Below are positions 32,694 to 43,666 of a stretch of 64,000 nucleotides of DNA, piece by piece (the first letter of the stretch is position 1; the number at the start of each line of letters is the position of its first letter). Source of the stretch: Brachynemurus nebulosus. Taxonomy: Eukaryota; Arthropoda; Insecta; Neuroptera; Myrmeleontidae. Both the position numbers and the translations under genes were made by a program. Under the pieces are notes generated by a model. It had not been told where the DNA came from, searched no databases, and was given only the letters and a program-made list of their open reading frames with translations. The stretch covers positions 3,771,394 to 3,835,393 of the forward strand of contig JAPWDM010000032.1 of assembly GCA_035578155.1 (NCBI GenBank), read 5' to 3'.

Positions 32694-33209
32694 TGTAATG
32701 TATACGTTTTTTTGTTTACCACTATAATAATTTTCTAAAAACATCAATTATCGATTGAATTTATTGAACGATATACAATCAGACGATAAGTCGCAATATG
32801 TACCACTTCTTAGAAATGGAAGAAACGCATAGTTGGGATAGATGGTCAGACGGTCATCTCAATAACCCAATGAGTGACGCTTCCTGAAACTTTAGAGACC
32901 CTAATAGTAAAAAGTCGTCACATAGGCACACAATCGAACGGTATAAAAGCAGAATCTGAGTTTTAATGGAGTTCAATCTTGATTCATTCGTTCAGTCTCA
33001 TACGTTGAATAAGTTGTTAAAATTCATTAATTTCAATAAGTTCATTCTTTTAATCAGTGATAAATGTGTTGTGAAATTTCTCACCAAAGGTAATGTGAAT
33101 TTCCTTTCCTAATAATATTCTTTATTTTTACGTATATAAACTGATCTGGTAATATAAGTAAAACTTGTTTAACAAAGTACAAGTCCTGACATTCCTGAAG
33201 TAAAATTAG
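32694..33209 (+). repeat. Gypsy D 5' LTR
   Basis: About 516 bp starting TGTAATGTATACG. Nearly the same as 40073-40599 apart from an 11-bp gap and scattered substitutions. It contains a TATAAAAG box near 32941 and a plausible start region (TTCAGTCTCATACG), so it could promote transcription. Confidence 0.9.
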
Positions 33210-33270
33210 ACAATTATGATGTAACTCAATTGATCAGCTTACATATGCGCAGCATATTATTTTCTATTTC

Positions 33271-33564
33271 TTGATCTATTTCTCTTTACAAGGATTAAAA
33301 GATGAAATCAAACAAATGATCGCTTTTAAAATTAATAAAGAGCCCAATATCAGATTTGAAAGGGTTATCGAATTAGCTAAACAGGCAGAAATTACTATCC
33401 AATCATTGAAAGATTCACGTAATATGTACGATATTAATGTTGTTAACCGGAACAATAAATGTTATAATTGTAATAGAGAAGGTCATATTAGGAGAAATTG
33501 CCCAAATTTTGTTAATAATCGTCGTGGTCATTCGAATCGTTTATTTAATTCTCGTTCCGAATAA
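33271..33564 (+). pseudogene. gag: Gypsy D gag C-terminal part
   Basis: About 97 codons starting inside gag: EIKQMIAFKI, FERVIELAKQAE, then one CCHC zinc knuckle CYNCNREGHIRRNC. The N-terminal two thirds of gag are missing. Beyond the stop, Asn/Gln-rich sequence continues with more stops to about 33930. Confidence 0.75.
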
Positions 33565-33961
33565 ACAAATTTTATGTGAAATAGTAATTTTTCAAACAAT
33601 AATGGCTATAATAATAATTACCGAAAGTCTCAAAATCAGAACAAAAATTTTACAAAATTAGGTAATATTACAAAGGGAAATAATTCTCAACAAGTACCGA
33701 AAAAAGTTAATAACCAGTCACAGCAAGGTACTGGGCGTCGAAACATTCAATTTAATCAATCACACAACACAAACCATACGCAGGCACGCAACATACAAAA
33801 ATTTGACCAACGTACTCAACACAACAATTTTGATACACACGGTACTTTTTTAGACCCAGGACCGTTAGGAATACCCAGTATAGTAGAAAGCACAAGCCCA
33901 ACGACGCACATAAGTCCAGAGAAAAAGTAACTTGTAAATTATCAAAGCCGCCAATTTATGA

Positions 33962-34204
33962 CACACCTACAGTGTTGGCAGCTAAAAAGAGGACTTCGAT
34001 CGTACCAAATGTGCGAAATTATCGTATTTTTGGTATTTTCGAGGTAAATTATCGTACACAATGTAATTTAGTGAATTTTGTTTTAGAATTTAATGAAAAA
34101 TTATCGTATTTACGGGTGAAATAATAAAAATGTTATCGTACGTCACCATCAAATTATCGTACATGTACGATAATTATCGTACAGCTGCCAACACTGCACA
34201 CCTA
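33962..34204. mobile_element. hAT-type MITE, 227 bp, 8-bp TSD
   Basis: Element 33970-34196 with 14-bp inverted ends CAGTGTTGGCAGCT and perfect TSD CACACCTA (33962-33969 and 34197-34204). The interior has six AATTATCGTA-type repeats in both orientations. No ORF. Confidence 0.9.
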
Positions 34205-34299
34205 GTACTAGTACTTATAACCACTTCAACGTACCAAGAATTAGACATTCAATTAATTATCAAATACCGACTTTTAACATACTGAAATTTAATAAAAAT

Positions 34300-34945
34300 T
34301 TCACTAAAGAATCTGATTCGTGCATTGTAGAAATTTACGTAAATAACACGAAATTAAATTTAATGGTAGATACAGGAGCATCATTAACGATCCTTAAAGG
34401 AAATAGTGTAAATCACTTAAATCTAAAATTACGTAGATCAAATGCTGTACTACGAGGAGTATCTGGAAATTTAATTAATGTCAAGGGGACAAACTAGATT
34501 GGCTTTGCCTCTGTTCCACTTGTAATGAGTTTGTGACGTACTCTGTTTGTGTACATACACACTGTTTGCAGTGTATTAGTTTGGTTTTTTGTAGTAGTAT
34601 GTGTATACACGCATACAACCACAACACACGTATTACCAGAGAGAGATGTTCAACTTGTTCAACTAACAATGGGTATATTGTTAATACAATGGTATGTTGA
34701 CTCGACGACGACTACTGACGGACTAATGCCTAAAGGTGTGACTGGGTTACAAAGGACTCCAAGCGAATTTCACTTTTTTTATGTTAGTTGGCTTCTAGTG
34801 TTCTATGATTAATGTTTTAGGTTCAGCAAAATTAAATTTTTACATCGATAATCAGAATTGCCCTTTTGAATGTATTATAGTAGACAATAAGGATATCGCG
34901 TTGAATATGGACGGAATTTTAGGAAGGGACATCCTGCAACCCCAC
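34300..34945 (+). pseudogene. pol: Gypsy D protease, split by a MITE
   Basis: The first part carries the catalytic motif LMVDTGASLTIL (about 34362). The second (from 34808) carries IALNMDGILGRDIL, the flap and conserved end of retroviral-type proteases. A 326-bp element separates them. The frame matches across the insertion when one 8-bp TSD is discounted. It ends at 34945, where the next insertion starts. Confidence 0.8.
34474..34815. mobile_element. hAT-type MITE, 326 bp, 8-bp TSD
   Basis: Element 34482-34807 is flanked by ATTAATGT (34474-34481 and 34808-34815). The ends CAAGGGGAC and CATAGAACAC (inverted) fit the loose hAT start pattern. A diverged copy lies at 14495-14712. No coding sequence supported. 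Confidence 0.85.
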
Positions 34946-36225
34946 TTGACCTAGCCCCCCCCCCACATTTCAGAATTGAAAAAACCAATAACGCATAATT
35001 AGGAGCTATTTATGAGCTTTCGTATTCCGTGAATTAAAAACTTTGAGCTCGACACACTGAGCAGAAATTTAATATTTTTAGTGGGGGCGGCTGAGTCGAG
35101 TTCGACTCAGCCCCCCCCCCACCGCTTAAATATAAAAATTTCAGACCAATTTTTGCGGTATAATTAAGAGCTATTTATGAGCTTTTGAACAAGTATAATT
35201 TTGATTTTTGAGTTCATGAGTAGGCTCTAAACTACCCTTAATTGATGAAATTTGAGAAAGAAGCAGATATTTGAAAAGTAAAAAATAGATTATGTTTTAA
35301 AAATGAAAAGGAGATTACGTGAAAAAATAAAGCTCTAAATTTGCGCATTCTAATTATTCAGTCGCAACCCCTTATAAAAACCACGCCGTATCTCCTTGAC
35401 ATAAAAGAAAGCTATTATAGTTAAAGTGAAAAAAATGAGGCAAATAATAGCAGAAAATTATAAGCTATTTAGGATTTTTCATGTCCCACGACTTAAAAAT
35501 TTTGAGCACAACACACTAAGCAAGAATTTAATATTTTCAATGGTGGCTACTTTCCGATACTTGAAATAATCTTTTTGGGAAAATTGTTGGTACAACTTGT
35601 TTTTTATCGGCACATTTAAATAACACCTAAACTACATATATTTTTCATGTAGCTGTTTTCTAGGATTTCAAAAATTTGTTTTTTTGGGATGACTAGTTTT
35701 ATGGAGGTCTAGTTTTCTCCTTTTTAATTTTAGTTACCGTTTATAGCTAGGGAACCGAGGGCAGGGTATAAAGATTTGCAATTCAATAAGAAAAAAATGT
35801 GTATTACAAAGGTTTTTTTTTTTAAGTTTTTATTTTTTTAAAATAACTATAATTTAATTTGTATTTCTCTAACATACTTTTTTCACAAATTCCACCAATT
35901 AAAAGTTGTTTGAAGGCTAACGGGGTAAACCTAAAACCTGAAACTGTACTAATTCAGAACTTCATAAAAAGCTCTTAATTATTTAACAAAGACAGATTTG
36001 ATATTTTCATGCTTAAGTTGTGGAGGGTCGGGTCTGAGTCTAGACTCGAGATCGACTCAGCCCCACCACGGAAAATATTTAATTCTTGCTCAACGTGTCA
36101 AACTCAAAATTTTTAATTCTGGAAATATGAAAACTCTTAAAGAGCTTATAAATTTGTGCTATTTGTCTTCTTAAATTTAAAAGGTGGAAACAGCCACGTC
36201 GAGGGTGATTTTTAATATAATTGTT
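34945..36225. mobile_element. Inverted-repeat element with CTGAGTCGA palindromes
   Basis: Diverged inverted arms of about 280 bp (34945-35220 and 35930-36225) share AGAGCTATTTATGAGCTTTT-like, CACACTGAGCA and a G/C-rich core. The left arm has a perfect palindrome, GGCTGAGTCGA/TCGACTCAGCC (about 35088-35111), bordered by long C runs. No ORF. Confidence 0.6.
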
Positions 36226-36274
36226 CATTAAAATATAGCAAAAATGCTCTATATCATTTCCATCCTACAAACTT

Positions 36275-37735
36275 ACAAGTAAAGGTCCCGAAGCCGGACC
36301 TATCGATTTTGATTAAACTTAAATATTTTGTAGAATACTAAAAACTAAGCGACACGAATTTTTGTTATCTGCGGAAAAACGGTTTGAAAGGGTAAAATCG
36401 CCCTTCAAAAATTTGGAAAAAAATTTAATTTTTCAAATATCTCGCAAACAGTAAGAGATAGAGCAAAAGTTTAAATTGCCGATATCGCTGTTATTTCAAG
36501 AGCTATCTATTGATATGCAATTTATTTAAATTACATCAACAGGGGTGGTTGGGGGTTAATTTTGCAAAAAGGGGGTGAAAAAAACAATATAAAATATTTG
36601 CTTACAGATTTGAAATTTACGTCAAAAACTCGAATTGACCTGTTTCTGCACAATGTCCTAATATTAAGTCCAGGGGTACCTAGTTAACTGGGGCGTAATT
36701 GTGTTGAATCCTCGTACTATTTGGATTGTTCAAGAAGTTTTTCTTGAGGAAAATAGTTTAAGATAATTGGAATAACGTAAAAATGAAATTCTCGAATTCA
36801 GAATTCAGTTTGAGCAACATTGATGAGGGGGTGAGTCAAATTACATACTAGTTTACGTACACTCATTTTTACTCTTGACATACTCATAGTGAGTAATAAT
36901 GTCACAATAAGTGGTTCCAAAGTTGGACTATCGTATGTAAGGTTTCTATTAGGTTTCCATCCATTTTGAAAATATCGTTATTTTCGGCATCGATAACTTT
37001 CGAAAACGAAAACTACAATATCCATTAAAAACACAGCTAATAACAACCTTATATACGACAGTCCAACTTCGGAACCACTTATTGTGACATTATTACCCAC
37101 TATGAGTATGTCAATAGTAAAAATGAGTGTACGTAAACTAGGATGTAATTTGACTCACCCCCTCATCAATGTTGCTCAAACTGAATTCTGAATTCGAGAA
37201 CTTCATTTGTACGTTATTTTAATTGTCGGAAACTATTTTACATGAAGAAGATCTTCTTGAATTACTCAAATAATACGACTATTTGACACAGTCACTCCCT
37301 AGTTAACTACCCCTAGACTTAATATTAGGAAATTGAGAAAAAAACAGGTCAGTTAGACTTTTTGACGTAGATTTCAAATCTGCAAACAAAATTTTTACAT
37401 TGTTTATTTTTAACCCCCTTTTTGCAAAATTAACCCCCAAATTTTAACCCCCAACCACCCCTATTGATGTAATTTGAATAAATTGCATATCAATAGATAG
37501 CTCTTGAAAAAACAGCGATATCGCCAATTTAAACTTCTACTCTATCTTTTACTGTTTTCGAGATATTTGATCCCAATTTTTGAAGGGCGATTTCACCCCT
37601 TCAAACCGTTTTTCCGCAGGTAAGAAAAAAATACGTGTCGCTTAGTTTTTAGTGTTCTACAATATATCAAGTTTCATCAAAATCGATGGGTCCGGCCTAA
37701 GGACCTTTACTTGTTAGTCACAAGTCCTTACAAGT
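36275..37735. mobile_element. 1.46-kb fold-back element with about 670-bp arms
   Basis: Left arm 36275-36950 and right arm 37040-37735 are inverted copies. The ends read ACTTACAAGTAAAGGTCC and ACTAACAAGTAAAGGTCC. Shared landmarks include CAACCACCCC, CTCACCCCCTCATCAATG and ATTCTGAATTCGAGAA. The loop is only about 90 bp. A related end lies at 13805-13985. No gene. Confidence 0.8.
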
Positions 37736-37948
37736 TATATAAATGTTTAAATGTTAAAAACAATTTTTTTTTATAATAAGAAAAACAATCCTAATCATAC
37801 CCAAAATTTAAAAATTTCACATGTAAAGTAATAACATTCTATTATTATTATTATAGTAATTTAAATTAATTATAAGTAACAGACAGAATAAAGAATTTAA
37901 AAAAAGATTAACTGTAAAGTCCTAGTTCAAAGTATAGTTCTCTCTTAT

Positions 37949-38310
37949 GTGCAAAATCATTTCTTTAGGTTAGACGAATTAGAGGTTAAAATTAAAAGTA
38001 TTGCGCAAAGTAAAAACTCATATTCGGACTCAATAGAGGTAATAAATATTGAAATGAATGGTAACACCGAAGCAAATGATAAGACAAAACGTTGTGTTTG
38101 TAATTTAAGAGACTCTACTGTACAACATTTGATGACATGAAGATGATGAAATAATTAGAAGTGTCAATGAATTAAATAATATTAGATCTATGAATAGAAC
38201 TAATTACAAGGACAATTCATGTGAAATATTCAATAAGAAATTAGGGGAAGAGTCTGTCAATGAAGATAATGTAATTAGTTGTGTTAACCAGAAAGTTGCA
38301 ATTGCAGATT
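37949..38310 (+). pseudogene. Gypsy D spacer ORF, first broken piece
   Basis: Lys/Asn/Glu-rich sequence open for 63 codons from about 37949, then shifted. An in-frame TGA at about 38310 precedes the longer ORF downstream. No domain recognised. Confidence 0.4.
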
Positions 38311-38381
38311 GAAAAAAGATTCATAAAGTAAGTGAGGAAAATAAAAAGGCAGGTATAGGGCTTAACAAAGATAAATGTATA

Positions 38382-39509
38382 ATGAATATGGTCAGTAAAG
38401 AAAAATCGTTAGGAAATAAAATAAATAGTAAAGTAGTAAAAACTGAACTAACAGACACGCAAACGGAAACAAGAGTAAAAATATTATCAGCAAAAACCAA
38501 CGCTAGTGAAAATTCTGTAGGAAGGAAAAATACGAAAGAAAAAATTGAACAAAATTTTGAGAATAAACATAATGAAGTAGGCATTGCGAACCAAATGTAT
38601 AGGGAAAGGTCGGTTCAACAATGTACTAGGGAACTCCCATTGAATCTGTCAGTGCCGATGACGGAAGTCGATGGTGAGGAAAGTCGAAGCGAGAGGGTAC
38701 TCGGCACTTACCCGATCATTCTGACTTCTTCTGTGAAAGTACCACCGCGTTGTATACAATTAGTTTCAGGTACAATATCGGGCTTAGGTTTTGATGACCT
38801 GATGGTTGTAATTGAGCCAGTCCAACTACCTATTAATGGATTACTTATAGCACAAACCTTATGTTACACCTCGAATATTAAGTTAAATATTGTAAATTTG
38901 AGTAATGAGGAAATCGAGTTAGATAAAAATACTGAAATCGCGCGCGCAGAAAAAGTAATTGTCGACGAAGAATTAAGTGATAATGAAAATGAAAATAAGT
39001 GTAATGTAAAGAAAAATATAGGAATCGTAGCTAACAACGATAAAAAGGTTAAATTTAATAAGAAAATGAAAAAAAGGAAAAATGTAGGTAAACATGTGGA
39101 AAATGTAGAATTAAATGAGGAAGAAGTTAATTTTAGTGAAAATATTGATAGGGTAAAGGACCCTGGTATGTTCCAATTAAATAGGGGAACTGTGAATTTT
39201 AATGGCAAAGTTAAAAATGAAAAAGTAAGTGAAAATGTTGAATTAGTGGCCACAGTAAACGAAGAAATTAAATGTGATGGATGGGGGGGGGATAAATTGA
39301 ATAAAAATCTAAATTCCATTTTGGCACAACCTAGGAGGCAATGCCACAAACTTCCTTCGTCAAAATTTCCTCTCGAGTACTCTTGTAGGGGACATAAGGG
39401 GGATAGTTTGGGACATAATCGCCCAGTGATGCCCCCAAAACATGAAAGAAAACAATCTTTTCATAAAAAGCAAGAGTACAGATATTTTTTTTTTTATTAT
39501 TTTTCATAG
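38382..39509 (+). CDS. pol: Gypsy D polyprotein remnant between protease and RT
   Basis: Encodes 375 residues from the ATG at 38382. The segment at about 115-195 (VKVPPRCIQLVSGT, GLLIAQTLCY, NIVNLSNEEIELDKNTEIA) matches the region between protease and RT in many gypsy-type polyproteins. The rest is Lys/Glu/Asn-rich and low-complexity. No RT follows: the frame ends in a Phe/Tyr run at 39509 and the 3' UTR follows. It is probably a leftover of an internal deletion. Whether it is translated is unknown. Confidence 0.55.
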   Translation: MNMVSKEKSLGNKINSKVVKTELTDTQTETRVKILSAKTNASENSVGRKNTKEKIEQNFENKHNEVGIANQMYRERSVQQCTRELPLNLSVPMTEVDGEESRSERVLGTYPIILTSSVKVPPRCIQLVSGTISGLGFDDLMVVIEPVQLPINGLLIAQTLCYTSNIKLNIVNLSNEEIELDKNTEIARAEKVIVDEELSDNENENKCNVKKNIGIVANNDKKVKFNKKMKKRKNVGKHVENVELNEEEVNFSENIDRVKDPGMFQLNRGTVNFNGKVKNEKVSENVELVATVNEEIKCDGWGGDKLNKNLNSILAQPRRQCHKLPSSKFPLEYSCRGHKGDSLGHNRPVMPPKHERKQSFHKKQEYRYFFFYYFS

Positions 39510-40059
39510 TTATTAAGTATTTTGTATTATTTCCATTTAGGAAGGAAATTCAATTTTTGAAAAAATGATTAATTAATTAAGGTATGATTTGTTATTATGT
39601 AACAAATACATAATGAAAATAAATGAAAGAAATTAGAAATTGCAATGGTGTAATACAGTTTTAGTTTTTCAGAAAAGTTAGAATAGCTAAAGAGACTAAT
39701 AATTTTTTTTATGAAAAAAAAAAAATAAAAATAATAAGAATTATTAATTTTTGTTTATAACTATTAGGAATTTAATTTGATTGAGTTGTATATGCATAAT
39801 AAAAGTGAAGAGTTTGAAAGTAACAGTACGACAAATTCTTAAGGAAGAAAAATCGTAAATCACATTTTTTTAGAGAAAGAAATTGCTCACTTTTGTTATG
39901 TAACGAACTTATTTTACAGATTTTACTTAATATCGAAACATTTTTGTAATTAGGAATTTAACTAAGAATATTTGTTATATAGTTCTGAGTGTAATTTTAA
40001 GATCAAATAAAAAGGTTAATTTTTCTTTCGAAATTGAACGAAAAATTAACTTTCATTTT
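39510..40059. other. Gypsy D 3' untranslated region
   Basis: AT-rich, no ORF, lying between the remnant ORF and the polypurine tract. Confidence 0.5.
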
Positions 40060-40072
40060 AAGGGGAGGGAAA
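40060..40072 (+). other. Gypsy D polypurine tract
   Basis: AAGGGGAGGGAAA directly before the 3' LTR TG. It would prime plus-strand DNA synthesis. Confidence 0.85.
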
Positions 40073-40599
40073 TGTAATGTATACGTATTTTTGTCTACCA
40101 CTGTATTAATTTTCTAAAAACATCAATTATCGATTCAATTTATTGAACGATATACAATCAGACGATAAGTCGCAATATGTACCACTTCTTAGAACTGGAA
40201 GAAATGCGTAGTTGGGATAGATGGTCAGACGATCATCTCAATAACCCGATGAGTGACGCTTCCTGAAACTTTAGAGGCCCTAATAGTAAAAAGTCGTCAC
40301 GTAGACACACAATCGAACGGTATAAACGCAGAAACTGAGTTTTAATCGGGTTTAGTCTAGATTCATTCGTTCAATCTGATCTTCACTCTCATACGTTGAA
40401 TAAGTTGTTAAAATGCATTAAGTTCAATAAGTTCATTCTTTTAATTAGTGATAAATGTGTTGTGAAATTTCTCACTAAAGGTAATGTGCATTTCCTTTCC
40501 TAATAATATTATTTATTTTTACGTATGTAAACTGATCTGGTAATATAAGTAAAACTCGTTTAACAAAGTACAAGTCCTGACATTCCAGAAGTAAAATTA
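40073..40599 (+). repeat. Gypsy D 3' LTR
   Basis: About 527 bp, the partner of 32694-33209. Its TATA region reads TATAAACG. Confidence 0.9.
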
Positions 40600-40915
40600 T
40601 TTATTTATATATTATTTTAAATTTTGTAATTATGAAATTTTATATTGCTATTTCATTTTTCATATATTTCTAAATATTTTATTATTACGTTTTCTTGATT
40701 TGGATCAAACATACATTTCGTACGGTTGAAATTGCCCATCCACGAGAAACATTGTCAATTTATAAACTTTCAATTTATAATAAAACCATATAATTTATTG
40801 TTAATTGTTAAATATTCTATTAATTTAATACCTAAACTTTTAAATTTGCATTCCCAGAATCGCAACTTTAATTCAAATTGAAAAACAGAGGTTACTTTAA
40901 TAGCCAAGTCTCAGC
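40600..40915. other. AT-rich spacer
   Basis: No recognised feature. The missing 5' part of gypsy A was sought here and not found. Confidence 0.35.
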
Positions 40916-41135
40916 CACAGCTACCACTTTCCGCCACCAACTTCAGTTCTTATTACATGTATGACGCATTTTCTTCGAGATGTCCGCGATAGTAAGGGCC
41001 GGACGAATATCGGCTATGTTGTGACCTATTTTTTTTCTTTTTTAAGTCGGGAGGCGGATTTGAACTTGCTTCTGTTTGTATATGGAGCAGGTGTTATAGC
41101 CACTACTCTATAGTAGCATTATCATTTGATGTCTA
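40916..41135 (-). mobile_element. Possible tRNA-derived SINE
   Basis: On the minus strand an A-box-like GTGGCTATAACACC (about 41104-41091) is followed by the B-box-like AGTTCAAATCC (about 41068). No TSD found and the stem pairing is poor, so it is not a working tRNA. Confidence 0.4.
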
Positions 41136-41200
41136 ATAAATTATACATTTTTTACCGAGCAATCGTGTATTACGTCCAGTAAGCAGATTTGTAACAACAG

Positions 41201-41412
41201 TTGTTTCGATATTGGTGTAATAGACTTAAGCAAAGCATGTTATGTGTATTTAATACCAATACTTCCATCTATATTTTGTTTGATATTATACTAATTAATG
41301 ATAAAACTGAATTGTTGAGTTTTTCTTTACCGAGTTACTTGTTTTTCACTAAAAAACCTAGATATCGTTACATATATTATTTACATACAATATTTTCAGT
41401 CGAACAATTTTT
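41201..41412. repeat. Dispersed repeat X, copy 2
   Basis: Shares ATTGGTGTAATAGACTTAAG and CATCTATATTTTGTTT with 60961-61050, and TAGATRTCGTTACATATA with 61325-61380. Confidence 0.8.
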
Positions 41413-41574
41413 TTATTAGATAGTTTGAAATTATAGATAAAGTTGAACTGTTGAGTTCAACGATTTATCGGTCGATTTGACTGTTTTTCATTTAAAAACA
41501 TAGAGGGCATACCTAACTATTTAAATTTTAAAAATTTGTACATTATTATATTAATATGATTGAAGTATGATGTG

Positions 41575-41575
<1 letters not shown>

Positions 41576-41662
<87 letters not shown>
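41576..41662. repeat. (TA)n microsatellite
   Basis: About 43 units, left of the inverted LTR fragment. Confidence 0.95.
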
Positions 41663-42264
<602 letters not shown>

Positions 42265-42275
<11 letters not shown>

Positions 42276-43131
42276 CCCGCCCCCAATTTGCACATTTACA
42301 ATCAATTTTACAAATATTTAATTTAGACCTTAAGTATTTAAACTGGCTTATAGGAAGGCCTTTAGTGAATATATCAGCCTTTTGCTCCTCAGTGGGAAGA
42401 TATTTAACTTGAAACTTTCCTTGTTGATAAAGTTCCTTAACAAAGTTATATTTGATGTCAACATGTTTCAAACGTTTATGTTCCCACTTACTCAATAGCT
42501 GTATATATGACTGGTTGTCTTCATAAACAATTAAATTCTTTATTTCAACGTTTAGCTCCGTTAAGAGGCTATTTATCCACATTAATTCAGTAGCTGCTGT
42601 TGCTAGCGCAATAAGTTCTGCCTCAGTTGACGATAACGCTACACAACTTTGCTTGATTGTTTTCCATGAAACTAAATTTCCAAGAACTTGAATCGCATAT
42701 CCAGTTGTTGATTTCCGATTGTTTTCGTCACTGCCCCAGTTTGCATCGACAAAACATTCGACTTCATTTGTGTATGTATCTCCGAAAAATATGCCATAGT
42801 CTATAGTACCTTTGATGTATCGCAAAATACGTTTTAATCCTTTCCAGTGGCATTCTGTTGCATCATTTTGAAATCGACTATAGTAATTTACAGCAATACT
42901 TAAGTCTGGTCTGGTTGTCATTGTTACATATGTTAAACATCCGATCAATTCTCGATAAGGTCGCTTGCCAATAATATTAGGACTACTTCCGTCAGTGTCG
43001 GGAGGCTTTGTTTCTAACGGAGTTGCTACTGGTTTGCAATCAAACATTTGAAACCGTTTAAGTAAATTTTCCAAATAAATAGTCTGACTCAGAAACATCA
43101 TTTTCTCTTTTCTGTAAATATTTATTCCCAA
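42265..43131 (-). pseudogene. pol: Copia RT end and RNase H
   Basis: 288 codons with VATPLETKPP, YRELIGCLTYVTMTTRPDL, YIKGTIDYGI, then RNase H: VDANWGSDENNRKSTTGY, SSTEAELIALA, YEDNQSYIQL and HIDIKYNFV-like KHVDIKYNFVKE. The frame is shifted from the preceding RT part near 43135, in a T-run. It ends at 42265, inside the 3' LTR. Confidence 0.9.
42276..42284 (-). other. Copia polypurine tract
   Basis: GGGGGCGGG on the minus strand immediately before the 3' LTR TG. Confidence 0.8.
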
Positions 43132-43666
43132 AAAATGTATTCAGTTCACCTAAATCTGTAATTGCGAATTTAGATTTCAAAACATTAATTTCTTGTTATA
43201 TTCCTGATTGCGAATTTCCAGCTAAAATGATATCATTCACATACAACAATAAATAGAGTTCCATCTGTCCATCAATTTTAACATACAAACATTTATCATT
43301 TTCAATTTGTTTAAAGCCATGGTGCTTTATAAAATCATCAAATGTTGAATTCCACAACTTTGGCGACTGTTTCAGTCCATATAAAGCTTTGTTTAATTTG
43401 CAGACAGTATCTTTATTGAAACCATCTCCATATTTTTCTGGTAATTTCATATAAATTTCTTCGGTTAAATTTCCTTGAAGAAATGCATTTTTAACATCTA
43501 ATTGACAAGCAAACAAATTTTTAGTATTGATAATGGACAATAAAATTCTCACCGTATTAAGATGGGAAACTGGCGCAAATGCTTCAGTGTAATCGAAACC
43601 TTTTTTCTGTAGGCAGCCTTTAATAACGAGTCTTGCCTTATATTTTTCTATTTCTCCTTCTTTATT
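43132..43666 (-). pseudogene. pol: Copia RT, N-terminal and palm part
   Basis: RT motifs in order: YKARLVIKG, CQLDVKNAFLQGNL, LNKALYGLKQSPKLW, LLLYVNDIILAG. The catalytic YVDD reads YVND: the first Asp is Asn, which should inactivate polymerisation. It is cut from the upstream ORF by TGA at about 43667, where Trp is usual, and ends at a TAA near 43196. Confidence 0.9.

Larger units (their letters stand above)
32694..40599 (+). mobile_element. Gypsy D: LTR element with gag and protease but no RT or integrase
   Basis: Two LTRs, a polypurine tract at 40060, remnants of gag and protease and a diverged spacer ORF. RT, RNase H and integrase are absent, so it is internally deleted and non-autonomous. 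Four later insertions account for about 3.3 kb of its length. The right LTR end is placed where LTR identity stops; a TSD is not evident. Confidence 0.8.

Noticed and set aside
32632..32722. N-terminal extension of gypsy A gag
   Set aside because: It reads into the gypsy D LTR from a GTG, so it is a junction artefact.
32694..33209. Gypsy D 5' LTR as the LTR of minus-strand gypsy A
   Set aside because: The matching LTR at 40073 has a plus-strand polypurine tract before it, so both belong to the plus-strand element.
38864..39349. 161-codon minus-strand ORF
   Set aside because: Antisense to the Lys/Glu-rich gypsy D remnant; Phe/Leu/Ser-rich as expected for a shadow.
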